A DNA stretch of 59,978 nt from Acidovorax sp. sic0104 (GCF_019219095.1 NZ_JAHUWH010000024.1:1-59978); one strand, 5' to 3'. Counted from the stretch's first letter, positions 8,976 to 18,254 are shown. Notes: a model not told the origin generated them from the sequence alone. Translations and numbers: made by a program.

Positions 8976-9797
8976 ATGCACATCACCCACTTGCGCAATG
9001 CCACCGTCTTGCTGGAGTTTTCAACGGGGGGCCCGCCTGTGGGCCTCTTGGTGGACCCGATGCTCGCGAGGCGCGGCAGCCTGCCAGCACTGCGCTACCT
9101 GGGCGCCGGCCGCCAGCGCAATCCCATCGTCGATCTGCCGCCCGGCACAGACGATGCATTGGAGCGCGTGACGCACGCCCTCATCACCCACTGCCAGCGC
9201 GGCCACTTCGATCACCTGGACCGTGCGGGACTGCGCTTTCTGCGCGAGCGACAGATTCCGGTGATCTGCATGCCGCGCGATGCGGACTACCTGGCGCAGC
9301 GGGGCCTGGTGGTGTTGCCCCTGTCCGGCCCGACAGGCCAGGGACGCCAACCGTTCACGCTGGGCGGCCACGTCACGCCCATCCCCTGTGTGCACGGCAC
9401 CGGGTGGATCGCACGCTTCATGGAGCATGGCCATGGCTACCTGCTGGAGCTTCCTGGCGAGCCCAGCGTGTATCTGGCAGGCGATACGCTGCTCACCCCC
9501 GCCGTGCGCGACTGCCTTGCGCGCCTGCGGCCGGACGTGGCCGTGCTGCCGGCGGGCGGCGCGCGCTTCGACGTAGGCGCTGAAATACTGATGGACGCTG
9601 CCGACATGGCCGAGGCCGCAGCGCTGGCCCCGGGAACTCTGGTGGTGAACCACCTGCAGGCTCTGGACCACTGCCCCACCACCCGTGAGGCGGTGCGGGC
9701 ACTGGCGCAGCAGGGCGGCTGGGCGCACCGGCTGTGGGTCCCCGAAGACGGGGAGAGCAGGCCCTTTCATCTGATGGGCATGCCAGTCGCTATATAA
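8976..9797 (+). CDS. MBL-fold metallo-hydrolase
   Basis: 273 residues. Metallo-beta-lactamase fold: a beta-rich N-terminus (ATVLLEFSTGG, LLVDPML), then a variant of the metal motif, HALITHCQRGHFDHLD, in which the usual HxHxDH reads H-x4-HFDHLD. A downstream histidine follows in PIPCVHGTGW, then YLAGDT and LVVNHLQALDH. The arrangement is close to the UlaG-like/L-ascorbate lactonase branch, but no substrate can be named. It is divergent from the GlxA-like regulator, which could be its controller. The ATG is preceded by only a weak purine stretch. Confidence 0.8.
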   Translation: MHITHLRNATVLLEFSTGGPPVGLLVDPMLARRGSLPALRYLGAGRQRNPIVDLPPGTDDALERVTHALITHCQRGHFDHLDRAGLRFLRERQIPVICMPRDADYLAQRGLVVLPLSGPTGQGRQPFTLGGHVTPIPCVHGTGWIARFMEHGHGYLLELPGEPSVYLAGDTLLTPAVRDCLARLRPDVAVLPAGGARFDVGAEILMDAADMAEAAALAPGTLVVNHLQALDHCPTTREAVRALAQQGGWAHRLWVPEDGESRPFHLMGMPVAI

Positions 9798-9873
9798 ACG
9801 ATAGCGGGCGGCGCTTGCTGGTCAAGCGGTAGAGGCAAATTCTCTTCGTGGATGGGACCGGCGGGGCTGGCGT

Positions 9874-10809
9874 TCAGCGCGAGGGGGGCGTGGCGGCGGC
9901 CTTCATCAGTGCCACGAAGCGCGCGGCGCCCAGGCCCTGGGGCCGCTCCTTGGACCACACGACGTCCACCCATAGCGCCGTGCCGTTGCTCAGGTTCTCG
10001 AACGGCATCTCCACCAGTGTGCCCGCCGCGATGCGCGGCTGCACGAGGGCACGTGGCTGCCAACCCCAACCCAGGCCCGACTCGATCAGGCCCAGGGCCG
10101 CCAGGTGGTTGTCTGTGCGCCAGTGATGGCGCGCGAACACGAAGCGCGGGTCGGTCTGGCGAAGGTCGCGGCTGGCGACGACGATCTGGCGCGTGGTGGT
10201 CAGGTGCTCCTCGCGCAGCATGGCGCTGCCGGGCGGCTCGCCCCGGGCTTGGGCGGCGGCCCGCGCCCCTGCCAGCACGGGGTGGTCTGGCGCCATCACG
10301 GCGACCAGGGTTTCGGTGCCCACCTCCTGGAACCCTTCGCGCCCGTCGATGCTGGGGCGCTCGAATACCAGCGCCAGCTGCGCCCGGCCCGCGTGCACCA
10401 AGGCCAGCGCGTCCACCTGCGGCGCTGCCAGCACCTCGACCTGCAGCAGCGGGTATTCCTGCGCCAAGGCTGCCAGGGGCCCTGTCCAGCGCGCGGCCAG
10501 CAGTTCGGGAGCGATGGCCAGGGTCAGGCGCTCTTCCAGCCCCTGGGTAAGGGCCAGCGCCTGGGCGTTGAGCTGCTGTAGTTGCCCCGCGAGCAGCCGC
10601 GCCTGGGGCTCCAGGGCCCGCGCAGCGGCCGTGGGGCGCGGCTCGCGTCCGCTGCGGTCGAACAACTGCACGTCCAGCTCCGCCTCCAGGTGGGCGATGG
10701 TCATGCTCACCGCCGACGGCACGCGCGCCAGCGCGCGCGCAGCGGCCGAGAACGAGCCGTGGTCCAGTGCGGCAAGAAACACCTGCACGCTATCGGAAGA
10801 AAAAGCCAT
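9874..10809 (-). CDS. LysR-family transcriptional regulator, divergent from a PACE efflux gene
   Basis: 311 residues, typical LysR length. The N-terminal winged HTH is clear (VFLAALDHGSFSAAARALARVPSAVS), followed by the linker helix and a two-lobed effector domain (QVEVLAAPQVDALALV, WGWQPRALVQPRIAAG). It starts 71 bp from the start of a divergently transcribed PACE-family transporter. This is the arrangement seen for AceR/AceI and homologues, so it is probably the local activator; this is inferred from context. The cognate inducer is unknown, with amine-type compounds being usual for the family. Confidence 0.88.
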   Translation of the reverse strand: MAFSSDSVQVFLAALDHGSFSAAARALARVPSAVSMTIAHLEAELDVQLFDRSGREPRPTAAARALEPQARLLAGQLQQLNAQALALTQGLEERLTLAIAPELLAARWTGPLAALAQEYPLLQVEVLAAPQVDALALVHAGRAQLALVFERPSIDGREGFQEVGTETLVAVMAPDHPVLAGARAAAQARGEPPGSAMLREEHLTTTRQIVVASRDLRQTDPRFVFARHHWRTDNHLAALGLIESGLGWGWQPRALVQPRIAAGTLVEMPFENLSNGTALWVDVVWSKERPQGLGAARFVALMKAAATPPSR

Positions 10810-10821
10810 GCAGCCAATCTA

Positions 10822-10834
10822 TCAGAAAATCTGA
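10822..10834. promoter_or_regulatory. Candidate LysR operator between lysR and the PACE gene
   Basis: TCAGA-AAA-TCTGA is a perfect inverted repeat in the short, AT-rich divergent spacer, 13 bp from the lysR start codon. A second weaker pair (CTGA...TCAG) lies at 10841-10856. LysR regulators usually bind such dyads. Confidence 0.4.
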
Positions 10835-10880
10835 AACAAGCTGACTTTATATATCAGCCATGCGAACATAAAGTGGCGCT

Positions 10881-11372
10881 ATGTCTTCGAGCACCACCCC
10901 TCTTCAGAGCACGCCGACCAACCCCTCCCGCACCGGCCTGCAGGGCGTCAAGCGCCGGGTGATCTACGTCACCCTGTACGAACTCATCGCCATCGCTGCC
11001 GCTACCTTGGGGCTTGCGGTGCTGACGGGTCAGGGCGCTGGCCATTCCAGTGTGGTGGCGGTGGCTGCGTCGGCGATCGCCATCGTCTGGAACATCGTCT
11101 TCAACTGGGCTTTCGAGCGCTGGGAGTCCCGCCAGGCCGTGCGCGGGCGCAGCATGGCGCGGCGCGTGGCGCATGCCATCGGATTCGAGGGCGGGCTCGT
11201 CTTCACCCTCGTGCCGCTGTTCGCCTGGTGGTTCGGCGTGAGCCTGTGGACCGCCTTCGTCATGGACCTGGGCCTGATCGTGTTCTTCCTGTGCTACACC
11301 TTTGTTTTCAACTGGGGGTTCGACCGCATCTTCGGCCTGCCCGCCAGTGCACAGGACGCTGCACGGGCCTGA
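10881..11372 (+). CDS. PACE-family (AceI-like) multidrug/proton antiporter
   Basis: 163 residues with four hydrophobic helices in two repeats of the bacterial transmembrane pair domain. Repeat one holds RRVIYVTLYELIAIAA and IWNIVFNWAFERWE; repeat two holds RVAHAIGFEGGLVFTLVP and CYTFVFNWGFDRIFGLP. The conserved E in the first helix of each repeat, the W-N-x-x-F-N and D/E-R signatures are all visible. PACE proteins export chlorhexidine, acriflavine or short-chain diamines from the inner membrane. The divergent LysR gene supports regulated efflux. The natural substrate is not deducible. Confidence 0.85.
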   Translation: MSSSTTPLQSTPTNPSRTGLQGVKRRVIYVTLYELIAIAAATLGLAVLTGQGAGHSSVVAVAASAIAIVWNIVFNWAFERWESRQAVRGRSMARRVAHAIGFEGGLVFTLVPLFAWWFGVSLWTAFVMDLGLIVFFLCYTFVFNWGFDRIFGLPASAQDAARA

Positions 11373-11413
11373 CGGTCCACGCCTTCCTCCGCCGTCCCCG
11401 GGGCGGCGCCCCA

Positions 11414-12340
11414 TCAGCCTTGCAGCAATCGCCCGGCGATGGCCGCCGCCGCCGTGCGCGTCTCCACCCCCAGCTTCTCGAAGATGTGCTCCAGGTGCTT
11501 GTTCACCGTGCGCGGGCTCATGCCGAGGATGTCGGCGATGTCGCGGTTGGTCTTGCCCTTGGTGAGCCACGAGAGCACCTCGGTCTCGCGCGGAGTCAGC
11601 GCCACCTGCTGCAGGTGGCGCGGTGCCGCGGCCTCGGGCTGCGCGTGGCTGAGCAGCAGCATGGATTCGGCCAGGCCGCTGGCGCCCATGTGCCGGGCCA
11701 GCAGTTGGCGACCATCGGCCAGGGCCAGGGTCTGCTCGCCCTCGCTCTGGGCCTGTACCAACCAGGCGGCGGCCCGTTCTTTGGGTGCTTCGGTTGCGGC
11801 GAAGGCATCTTCCAGCCACTGCGTGGCCTGGGGTGAGCGCCAGGCCACACGGCCCTGGCCGTCGAGCACCACCACCCCCAGACCTGCCACGTCCACCGCC
11901 TCGCGCGCCAGGCGCGTGGCCTGGGCGTTGCGCACGTGGGTGGCCAGGCGTGCCAGCACCTCGGGGATGCGCAGCGGCTTGACGACATAGTCCACGCCAC
12001 CGCTGGCAAAGCCTTGCAAAATCTGCGCCGTCTCGGACAGCCCGGTCATGAAGACGATGGGCACGTGCGACCAAGGCGGGGTGGCCTTGAGCTGGCGGCA
12101 CAGCGCGAAGCCGTCGATGCCAGGCATCACCGCGTCGAGCAGCACGCCGTCGGGCACCACCATGTCGAAGCGCTGCAGTGCCTCCTGGGCATCGCGCGCG
12201 GCCAGTACGGCGTAGCCTTCGGCCGCGAGCGCATCGCAAAGCATCCGCAGGGTGTCCAGGGCATCGTCCACCACCAGGATGACGCGCTGGCCGGGCGCGC
12301 CGGAGCTGGCCGGTGCAGTGGAATCAAAGGGGCTGTTCAT
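11414..12340 (-). CDS. Response regulator: receiver, PAS-like middle, LuxR HTH
   Basis: 308 residues from the ATG at 12340. The receiver domain spans about 18-135, with acidic pair VVDD (residues 24-26 area), phospho-acceptor Asp69 in VLLDAVMPGIDG, Thr in FMTG and Lys in VVKP. Residues 150-225 look PAS-like (GLGVVVLDGQGRVAW). The C-terminal LuxR HTH reads LTPRETEVLSWLTKGKTNRDIADILGMSPRTVNKH. The start codon lies inside the end of the upstream hybrid kinase gene (17-bp overlap), so the two are made together. It is the expected output protein for that kinase and probably controls the divergent amide operon. Confidence 0.9.
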   Translation of the reverse strand: MNSPFDSTAPASSGAPGQRVILVVDDALDTLRMLCDALAAEGYAVLAARDAQEALQRFDMVVPDGVLLDAVMPGIDGFALCRQLKATPPWSHVPIVFMTGLSETAQILQGFASGGVDYVVKPLRIPEVLARLATHVRNAQATRLAREAVDVAGLGVVVLDGQGRVAWRSPQATQWLEDAFAATEAPKERAAAWLVQAQSEGEQTLALADGRQLLARHMGASGLAESMLLLSHAQPEAAAPRHLQQVALTPRETEVLSWLTKGKTNRDIADILGMSPRTVNKHLEHIFEKLGVETRTAAAAIAGRLLQG

Positions 12341-15300
12341 GGTCAGGTTCGCGAAGGTGGCGGGCCAGGGCCTCGAAGTCGAAACGGTCTGCGCAGGCCT
12401 GCAGCACGTCCAGTGCCACGGCATGGGCCGGCAACTCGACCCGCGCCTGGCGCAGCAACTCGCGCACGGCACTGGCCTGGCCCTGGCGCGCCAGACGGGT
12501 CAGGTCATCGCGCAGCGCCTGGGGCAGGCTGGCCGGCGCGGGCGCGTCGATCACTGCATGGTCTGCGCCGGCAGGCAGCGACTGCGGTGTGTTGTCGTGC
12601 ACCCATTCGAGCTGCAATGCGAGCTGCAGTGCGCACAGCAGCTCCGACTCGATCACCGGCTTGCCCACGAAGCCCTGCACCTGCGCGGAGGTCAGGCGCC
12701 CCGGCTCGTGGTCGAACTGGTTGGCTGAGACGAAGACGATGGGCAGCGAAGCTGCAGGGAGCAGGGAGCGCAGCAGGGTGGCGGTCTGCCAGCCGTCCAG
12801 GTCGTCCATGGAGATGTCGAGCAGCACCAGGTCGGGCGGGGTCTGGCGCACGATCTCCACGCATTCGCGTCCGCTGGCCGCTTCGTGCACGATGAAGCCC
12901 AGCGGCACCAGCAGGCCGGCCAGCAACTGGCGCTGCAGCGGCTGGTCGTCCACCACCAGCAGCGTGCGCCGCGGGCCGATGTGGCCGATCACCGGGCGCA
13001 AGGCCACCAGGTGCGCGGGCCGCCAGGCCGGGTCGGGTGAGATGCCGGGCAGATACAGTCGCACGGTGAAGGTGCTTCCTTGTCCCGGCGTGCTGGCCAC
13101 CGTGAGTTCGCCGCCCATGAGCTGGGTGAGCAGGTGCGTGATGGTCAGGCCCAGACCGGTGCCGGCCTCGCGGGCGCGGCGACCGGCGCTGCCGCGCTCA
13201 AAGGGCAGGAAGATGCGCTCGCGGTCCTGGGGCTCGATGCCGATGCCGGTGTCCATGACCTCGATGCGCGAGACATGGGGGCGAAAATCCATGCGCAGCC
13301 GTACTTCGCCGCGCTCGGTGAAGCGCACGGCGTTGGACAGCAGGTTGATGAGGATCTGCCGTAGGCGCTTGGCATCCGCGCGTATCCAGCCGGGCATGCT
13401 GCCTTCGGTCTGCACCACGAAGCGCAGGCCCTTGGCCTCGGCCTGCGGCCGCAGCATGCCCTCGACGTTCTGCACCAGCTCGGGCAGGGGCAGGGGAGCC
13501 AGGTCCAGGCGCAGACGGCCGGCCTCGATGCGCGCCAGCTCCAGCGAACCGTCGATCAACGCGTGCATGTGCTGGCCGCTGTGCTGGATGGTGGACAGGC
13601 TCTCGCGCAGCCATCCCTCGGTCTGCGGGTTCTTGAGCAGTATCTGTGTGTACCCGAGGATGCTGTTGAGCGGTGAGCGCAGTTCGTGCGTCATGCCGGC
13701 CACGTAGCGCGTCTTGGCCAGACTGGCCGATTCGGCCTGGTCCTTGGCGGCCTGCAACTCGGCGTCGGTGCGCTTGTGCGCCTCGATTTCCTGGAGCAGG
13801 AGCTGTGTCTGGCGTTCCGATTCGTCCTGCGCCATGCGCCGGCTGTCCGTACTCAGCACCACCCACCAGGCGCACACGGCGGCCAAAAGCGAAAGCAGCG
13901 CGAAAACCTTGAAAAAGGGCATGCGCAAAAACTGCGCCGGAGTCTCCAGGCTCTCCTGCACGTAGACCACGCCGAGCAGAAAGGCCATCACCGCGCACAG
14001 CACCACGGTGACCATCAGGTACTGGCCCACGCGGAAGTTGACCTTGGCAGCCCAGTGGCGCGGCAGCAGCAATGCGGCGACGGCGCGCAACTGGTCGGTA
14101 GCGCGCGAGCCGGTCTTGCAGCGGTCGTGGCAGCGCGATTCAAGCGAGCAGCACAGCGAGCAGATCGCCGCGCCATAGGCCGGGCAGCGCGCCATGTCCT
14201 CGGCTTCGAACTGGTTCTCGCACACCGTGCAGCGCACCGCCTCGCCGGGCTGCCAGGTGGTGTCGGGCTGGCGCGCCAGGTAGTAGCGGCCCTTGGTGGC
14301 CCAGGCCAACAGTGGGGCCAGCGCCATCGACAGCACCAGCGCGATGAAGGGCGAGAAAGCAGCCGCCATTTCCCCCAGCATGCCGGCATAGGCGCAGCAG
14401 GCCGCCGTGGCCGCCAGCACCATGGAGCCCAGCCCCACAGGGTTGAAGTCGAACAGGTGGGCGCGTCGGAATTCGATGCCCGGCGGCGATAGCCCGAGCG
14501 GCTTGTTGATCACCAGGTCGGCCACCAGCGCGCCCACCCAGGCGATGGCCACGTTGCTGTAGACCGCGAGCACCTTCTCCAGCGCGCCGAAGACCCCGAG
14601 TGTCATGAGCAGCGTGGCGATGCCCACGTTGAATACCAGCCAGACCACACGCCCAGGGTGGCTGCGCGTGATGCGCGCGAAGAAGTTGGACCAGGCGAGC
14701 GACCCCGCATAGGCATTGGTGAGGTTGATCTTGATCTGCGAGACGACCACGAAGAGCACGGTGACCGCCACGGCCATGCCCGGAAGGCCCAGCGCCTGCA
14801 TGACCTGGTGGAAGCCGGCAAGAAACATCTGCGTGGGCTCCGCCGCCCGGTGGGCGCCTACCTCGAACTGCAGTGCCGCGAAGGCGAGGAAGGCGCCGCC
14901 CGCCATCTTCAGCATGCCCATCACAATCCAACCCGGGCCAGCCACCAGCACCGCGCCCCACCAGCGCCAGCGATTGGCGGCCGTGCGCTCGGGCAGGAAG
15001 CGCAGGAAGTCCACCTGCTCGCCGATCTGCACCACCAGCGAGAAGATCACCGTGCCGGCCACGCCGAACATCAGCAGGTTGAACTGGCTGCTGCCGCTCT
15101 TGAGGCCGGACAGCCCTGCGAAGTCGCGGTACAGCTGCGGCTGCGTGAGCGCGATCCACACGAAGGGCAACAGCAGCAGGAATAGCCAAAGTGGCTGCGT
15201 CCAGGCCTGCAGGCGCGAGATCAGCGTGATGCCGCGCATGGCCATGGGCAGGATCACCAGGGATGAGAGCACATAGCACCACTGCAGCGGCCAGTCCACC

Positions 15301-15773
15301 ACCATCTGCAGCGCCAGCGCCATGATGGCCGCCTCCAGTGCGAAGAAGATGAAGGTGAAAACCGCGTAAATCAGCGAGGTGATGGTCGAGCCCAGGTAGC
15401 CAAAGCCTGCCCCGCGGGTGAGCAGATCCATGTCCAGCCCGTAGCGCGCGGCGTAGTACGCGATGGGCAGCCCCGTCAGGAAGATCAGCACCCCCACCGC
15501 AAGGATGGCCCACATCGCGTTGGAAAAGCCGTAGTTGAGCGCGACGGCGCCGCCGATGGCCTCCAGCGCCAGGAAGGACAGCGAGCCGAAGGCGGTGTTG
15601 GCCACGCGGAATTCGCTCCAGCGGCGAAAGCTCTTCGGGGTGTAGCGCAGCGCGTAGTCCTCCGTGGTCTCGTCGGCGACCCAGGCGTTGTACTCGCGCC
15701 GGAAGCGAAAGATCGTCTGCGGTGCAGGCTGCGCGGCGCTGGACGGGGTGGTGGAGGGCATGCACGGGCACAT
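12324..15773 (-). CDS. NCS1-type permease fused to hybrid histidine kinase (transporter-sensor)
   Basis: 1149 residues. Residues about 25-490 form a complete-looking multi-helix permease related to NCS1 (purine/cytosine/hydantoin) transporters: RFRREYNAWVAD, TPKSFRRWSEFR, GAGFGYLGST. A Cys-rich patch follows (CTVC...CPAYGAAIC-SLCC...RC...C), likely metal binding, then two more membrane helices, a coiled coil and a kinase core with His696 in MTHELRSPLNSILGYTQ. The ATPase boxes are NLLSNAVRFTERG, DTGIGIEP and GTGLGLTI. A receiver follows with Asp986 in LVLLDISMDD, then a helical C-terminal region that could be a degenerate Hpt. The family shape suggests the permease part senses an N-containing solute. 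It is divergent from the urea/amide operon, which fits a role as its sensor; the ligand is inferred. Confidence 0.88.
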   Translation of the reverse strand: MCPCMPSTTPSSAAQPAPQTIFRFRREYNAWVADETTEDYALRYTPKSFRRWSEFRVANTAFGSLSFLALEAIGGAVALNYGFSNAMWAILAVGVLIFLTGLPIAYYAARYGLDMDLLTRGAGFGYLGSTITSLIYAVFTFIFFALEAAIMALALQMVVDWPLQWCYVLSSLVILPMAMRGITLISRLQAWTQPLWLFLLLLPFVWIALTQPQLYRDFAGLSGLKSGSSQFNLLMFGVAGTVIFSLVVQIGEQVDFLRFLPERTAANRWRWWGAVLVAGPGWIVMGMLKMAGGAFLAFAALQFEVGAHRAAEPTQMFLAGFHQVMQALGLPGMAVAVTVLFVVVSQIKINLTNAYAGSLAWSNFFARITRSHPGRVVWLVFNVGIATLLMTLGVFGALEKVLAVYSNVAIAWVGALVADLVINKPLGLSPPGIEFRRAHLFDFNPVGLGSMVLAATAACCAYAGMLGEMAAAFSPFIALVLSMALAPLLAWATKGRYYLARQPDTTWQPGEAVRCTVCENQFEAEDMARCPAYGAAICSLCCSLESRCHDRCKTGSRATDQLRAVAALLLPRHWAAKVNFRVGQYLMVTVVLCAVMAFLLGVVYVQESLETPAQFLRMPFFKVFALLSLLAAVCAWWVVLSTDSRRMAQDESERQTQLLLQEIEAHKRTDAELQAAKDQAESASLAKTRYVAGMTHELRSPLNSILGYTQILLKNPQTEGWLRESLSTIQHSGQHMHALIDGSLELARIEAGRLRLDLAPLPLPELVQNVEGMLRPQAEAKGLRFVVQTEGSMPGWIRADAKRLRQILINLLSNAVRFTERGEVRLRMDFRPHVSRIEVMDTGIGIEPQDRERIFLPFERGSAGRRAREAGTGLGLTITHLLTQLMGGELTVASTPGQGSTFTVRLYLPGISPDPAWRPAHLVALRPVIGHIGPRRTLLVVDDQPLQRQLLAGLLVPLGFIVHEAASGRECVEIVRQTPPDLVLLDISMDDLDGWQTATLLRSLLPAASLPIVFVSANQFDHEPGRLTSAQVQGFVGKPVIESELLCALQLALQLEWVHDNTPQSLPAGADHAVIDAPAPASLPQALRDDLTRLARQGQASAVRELLRQARVELPAHAVALDVLQACADRFDFEALARHLREPDHEQPL

Positions 15774-15826
15774 GCAAGAAACGTTCTAGCCGTACGACCG
15801 CTTGCGCAATGGGTGTACGCACCACC

Positions 15827-15842
15827 TACGTTAATTGACGTA
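15827..15842. promoter_or_regulatory. Candidate response-regulator site TACGT-N6-ACGTA upstream of urtA
   Basis: A perfect inverted repeat TACGT-TAATTG-ACGTA lies in the 171-bp spacer between the divergent sensor kinase and urtA. It is nested in a wider pair, TTGCGC (15802-15807) and GCGCAA (15845-15850). LuxR-type response regulators often bind TAC...GTA dyads, so this is the best candidate operator for the amide operon. Confidence 0.45.
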
Positions 15843-15944
15843 TGGGCGCAAACCAGGGTTCTCCCTAATCTTGGCACCAGCGCGGCACACAAGGAATGCC
15901 GTCCTGAACCACCCCCCCTGTCTGTTGCAAGGAGCGCACGCACC

Positions 15945-17213
15945 ATGAAGCACCTCACCGATCCGCATGCCCTGGGCATCAACCCCTCCACGGACGCCGG
16001 CCGGCGCCGACTGCTGCAGGCCATGGGCGCCGCGTCCCTGGCCGGCCTGCCTGCCTGGTCACTCGCCCAGCCCACGGCCCAGGTCAACACCACCAAGCTG
16101 GCGGTGACGGACACCGAAGTCACCGTGGGCCAGCTGCATTCGGCCACCGGCACCATGGCGATCTCCGAGACCGGCTCCATCCAGGCCGAGCAACTCGCCA
16201 TCGACCAGATCAACGCCATGGGCGGCGTGCTGGGCCGCAAGATCAAGGTCATCAAGGAAGACGGCGCCTCCGACTGGCCCACCTTCGCCGAGAAATCCAA
16301 GAAGCTGCTCATCAACGACCACTGCGCCGCGGTGTTCGGCTGTTGGACCAGCGCCTCGCGCAAGGCCGTGCTGCCGGTGTTCGAAAAAGAGAACGGACTG
16401 CTGTATTACCCGACTTTCTACGAAGGACTGGAGCAGTCCAAGAACGTGATCTACACCGGCCAGGAGGCCACGCAGCAGATCCTGTACAGCCTGGACTGGG
16501 CCAAGACCGAGAAAAAGGCCAAGACCTTCTTCCTGATCGGGTCGGACTACATCTGGCCGCGCACATCGATGAAGATCGCTCGCAAGCATGTGGAGAACTT
16601 CCAGAAAGGAAAGATCGTCGGCGAGGAGTACTACCCGCTGGGCAGCACCAACTTCGGCTCGCTGATGAACAAGATCAAGGTGCAAAAGCCCGACTGCCTG
16701 TTCGTCGCCGTGGTCGGGGGCTCCAACGTGGCCTTCTACAAGGCGCTCAAGGCCGCCGGCATCACGGGCGACAAGCAGCTCCTGGTCACGCTGTCGGTCA
16801 CCGAGGATGAGATGACCGGCGTGGGCGGCGAGAACTTCGCGGGCTTCTTCTCGTCGATGAAGTACTTCCAGTCGCTGGACAACGAGAACAACAAGAAGTT
16901 CGTGGCCGCCTTCAAGGCCAAGTACGGCAAGGACGCCGTGATCGGCGACGTGACCCAGGCCGGCTACCTGGGCCCCTGGCTGTGGAAGGCCGCAGTCGAG
17001 AAGGCCAAGAGTTTCGACGTGGACAAGGTGGTGGCCGCCTCGCCGGGCATCGAGCTCAAGACAGCGCCCGAGGGCTACGTCAAGCTCGACGCCAACCACC
17101 ACCTGTGGAGCAAGTCGCGCATCGCCATGGGCATGCCCGATGCGAGCTTCAAGGTCGTTTCCGAATCACCCGAACTCATCAAGCCCGACCCGTTCCCCAA
17201 GGGTTACCAGTAA
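15945..17213 (+). CDS. urtA: Urea/short-chain amide ABC transporter, periplasmic binding protein (UrtA/FmdD-like)
   Basis: 422 residues from the ATG at 15945, which has AAGGAGCG 8 nt upstream. The N-terminus holds a twin-arginine-like signal (GRRRLLQAMGAASLAG, cleavage near SLAQP). The mature part matches the UrtA branch of branched-chain-amino-acid-type binding proteins: VGQLHSATGTMAISE, FGCWTSASRKAVLP, LYYPTFYEGLEQS, FLIGSDYIWPR. First gene of a transporter-formamidase-amidase operon, so it probably binds urea, formamide or other short amides, as FmdD does in Methylophilus. Substrate choice among these is inferred from context. Confidence 0.93.
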   Translation: MKHLTDPHALGINPSTDAGRRRLLQAMGAASLAGLPAWSLAQPTAQVNTTKLAVTDTEVTVGQLHSATGTMAISETGSIQAEQLAIDQINAMGGVLGRKIKVIKEDGASDWPTFAEKSKKLLINDHCAAVFGCWTSASRKAVLPVFEKENGLLYYPTFYEGLEQSKNVIYTGQEATQQILYSLDWAKTEKKAKTFFLIGSDYIWPRTSMKIARKHVENFQKGKIVGEEYYPLGSTNFGSLMNKIKVQKPDCLFVAVVGGSNVAFYKALKAAGITGDKQLLVTLSVTEDEMTGVGGENFAGFFSSMKYFQSLDNENNKKFVAAFKAKYGKDAVIGDVTQAGYLGPWLWKAAVEKAKSFDVDKVVAASPGIELKTAPEGYVKLDANHHLWSKSRIAMGMPDASFKVVSESPELIKPDPFPKGYQ

Positions 17214-17296
17214 GTCCTTCACGCTGCGGCGTCCGGCCACCAGGCCGGGCCGCTGCATGCCCGCCCCTTTCCTCGATCCCACGGAGCCTGGCACCC

Positions 17297-18211
17297 ATGA
17301 CCTTTTCCGAAATGCTCAACATCGGCCTCATGCAGGGCTTCGCGGGCCTGAGCCTGTTCGCCGTGCTGCTGCTCATGGGCCTGGGGCTGGCCATCATCTT
17401 CGGGCAGATGGGCGTGATCAACATGGCGCATGGCGAGTTCATGACCATCGGCGCCTACACCATCTACCTGGGCTCCACGCTCGCGGCCACGCATGCGCCC
17501 GGGTTCATGGCCTACTACTTCCCGCTGGCCATCGTGGCGGCCTTCGGCATCGCCTTCGCTGCGGGCTGGCTGGTGGAGTGGGGGCTGATCCGCCACCTCT
17601 ACAAGCGCCCGCTCGATACGCTTTTGGCCACCTGGGGCATCAGCCTGGCGCTGCAGCAGTGCTTTCGCACCTTCATCGGCCCCAAGGAGGTCAGCCCCAC
17701 CTTGCCCGACTGGCTGCTGGGCTCCTGGACGCCTGTGGAGGGCCTCGACATCCCCATCAACGGCATGTTCGTGCTGGGGCTCACGGTGGTGGTGACGGGT
17801 GGCGTGCTGCTGGCCCTGCACAGGAGCCGCTGGGGCCTGCGCGTGCGCGCCACGGTGAGCAACCGCGTGATGGCCAACGCCACCGGCATCGACACCAAGA
17901 AGACCGACCGCCTGACCTTTGCCATCGGCTGCGGTATTGCCGGCGTGGCGGGCGCGGCCTTCACCACCATCGGCTCCACGGGGCCCACCTCGGGCTCGCT
18001 CTACATCGTGGATGCCTTCCTGGTCGTCACCTTCGGCGGTGCGGCCAGCCTGCTGGGCACGGTGGTCTCGGCCTTCGGCATCGCGCAGACCCAGTCCATC
18101 ACCGAATTCTTCCTGGCCGGCTCCATGGCCAAGGTGATCACGCTGTCGCTGATCGTTCTGATCCTGATGGTGCGGCCACAGGGCCTGTTCGCCTCCAAGG
18201 TGCGCCGCTGA
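17297..18211 (+). CDS. urtB: Urea/amide ABC transporter permease (UrtB-like, LivH family)
   Basis: 304 residues with eight or nine membrane helices and the LivH signatures GLGLAIIFGQMGVINMAHGEFMTIG and the EAA-like cytoplasmic loop (VSNRVMANATGIDTKKTDRLTF). It lacks the long N-terminal extension of cyanobacterial-type UrtB, so it resembles the short FmdE form. It lies 83 bp after urtA and 43 bp before urtC. It forms one half of the inner-membrane channel with the next gene product. Confidence 0.92.
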   Translation: MTFSEMLNIGLMQGFAGLSLFAVLLLMGLGLAIIFGQMGVINMAHGEFMTIGAYTIYLGSTLAATHAPGFMAYYFPLAIVAAFGIAFAAGWLVEWGLIRHLYKRPLDTLLATWGISLALQQCFRTFIGPKEVSPTLPDWLLGSWTPVEGLDIPINGMFVLGLTVVVTGGVLLALHRSRWGLRVRATVSNRVMANATGIDTKKTDRLTFAIGCGIAGVAGAAFTTIGSTGPTSGSLYIVDAFLVVTFGGAASLLGTVVSAFGIAQTQSITEFFLAGSMAKVITLSLIVLILMVRPQGLFASKVRR

Positions 18212-18254
18212 GCGTGCGTCGCTTCCACCCTCCCGAGTTCACCGGAGTCCTTTC

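Noticed and set aside
12313..13707. Long plus-strand open frame opposite the hybrid histidine kinase
   Set aside because: It is the antisense shadow of a GC-rich gene; the protein is Arg/Ser-rich without any family pattern, while the other strand has a full kinase.
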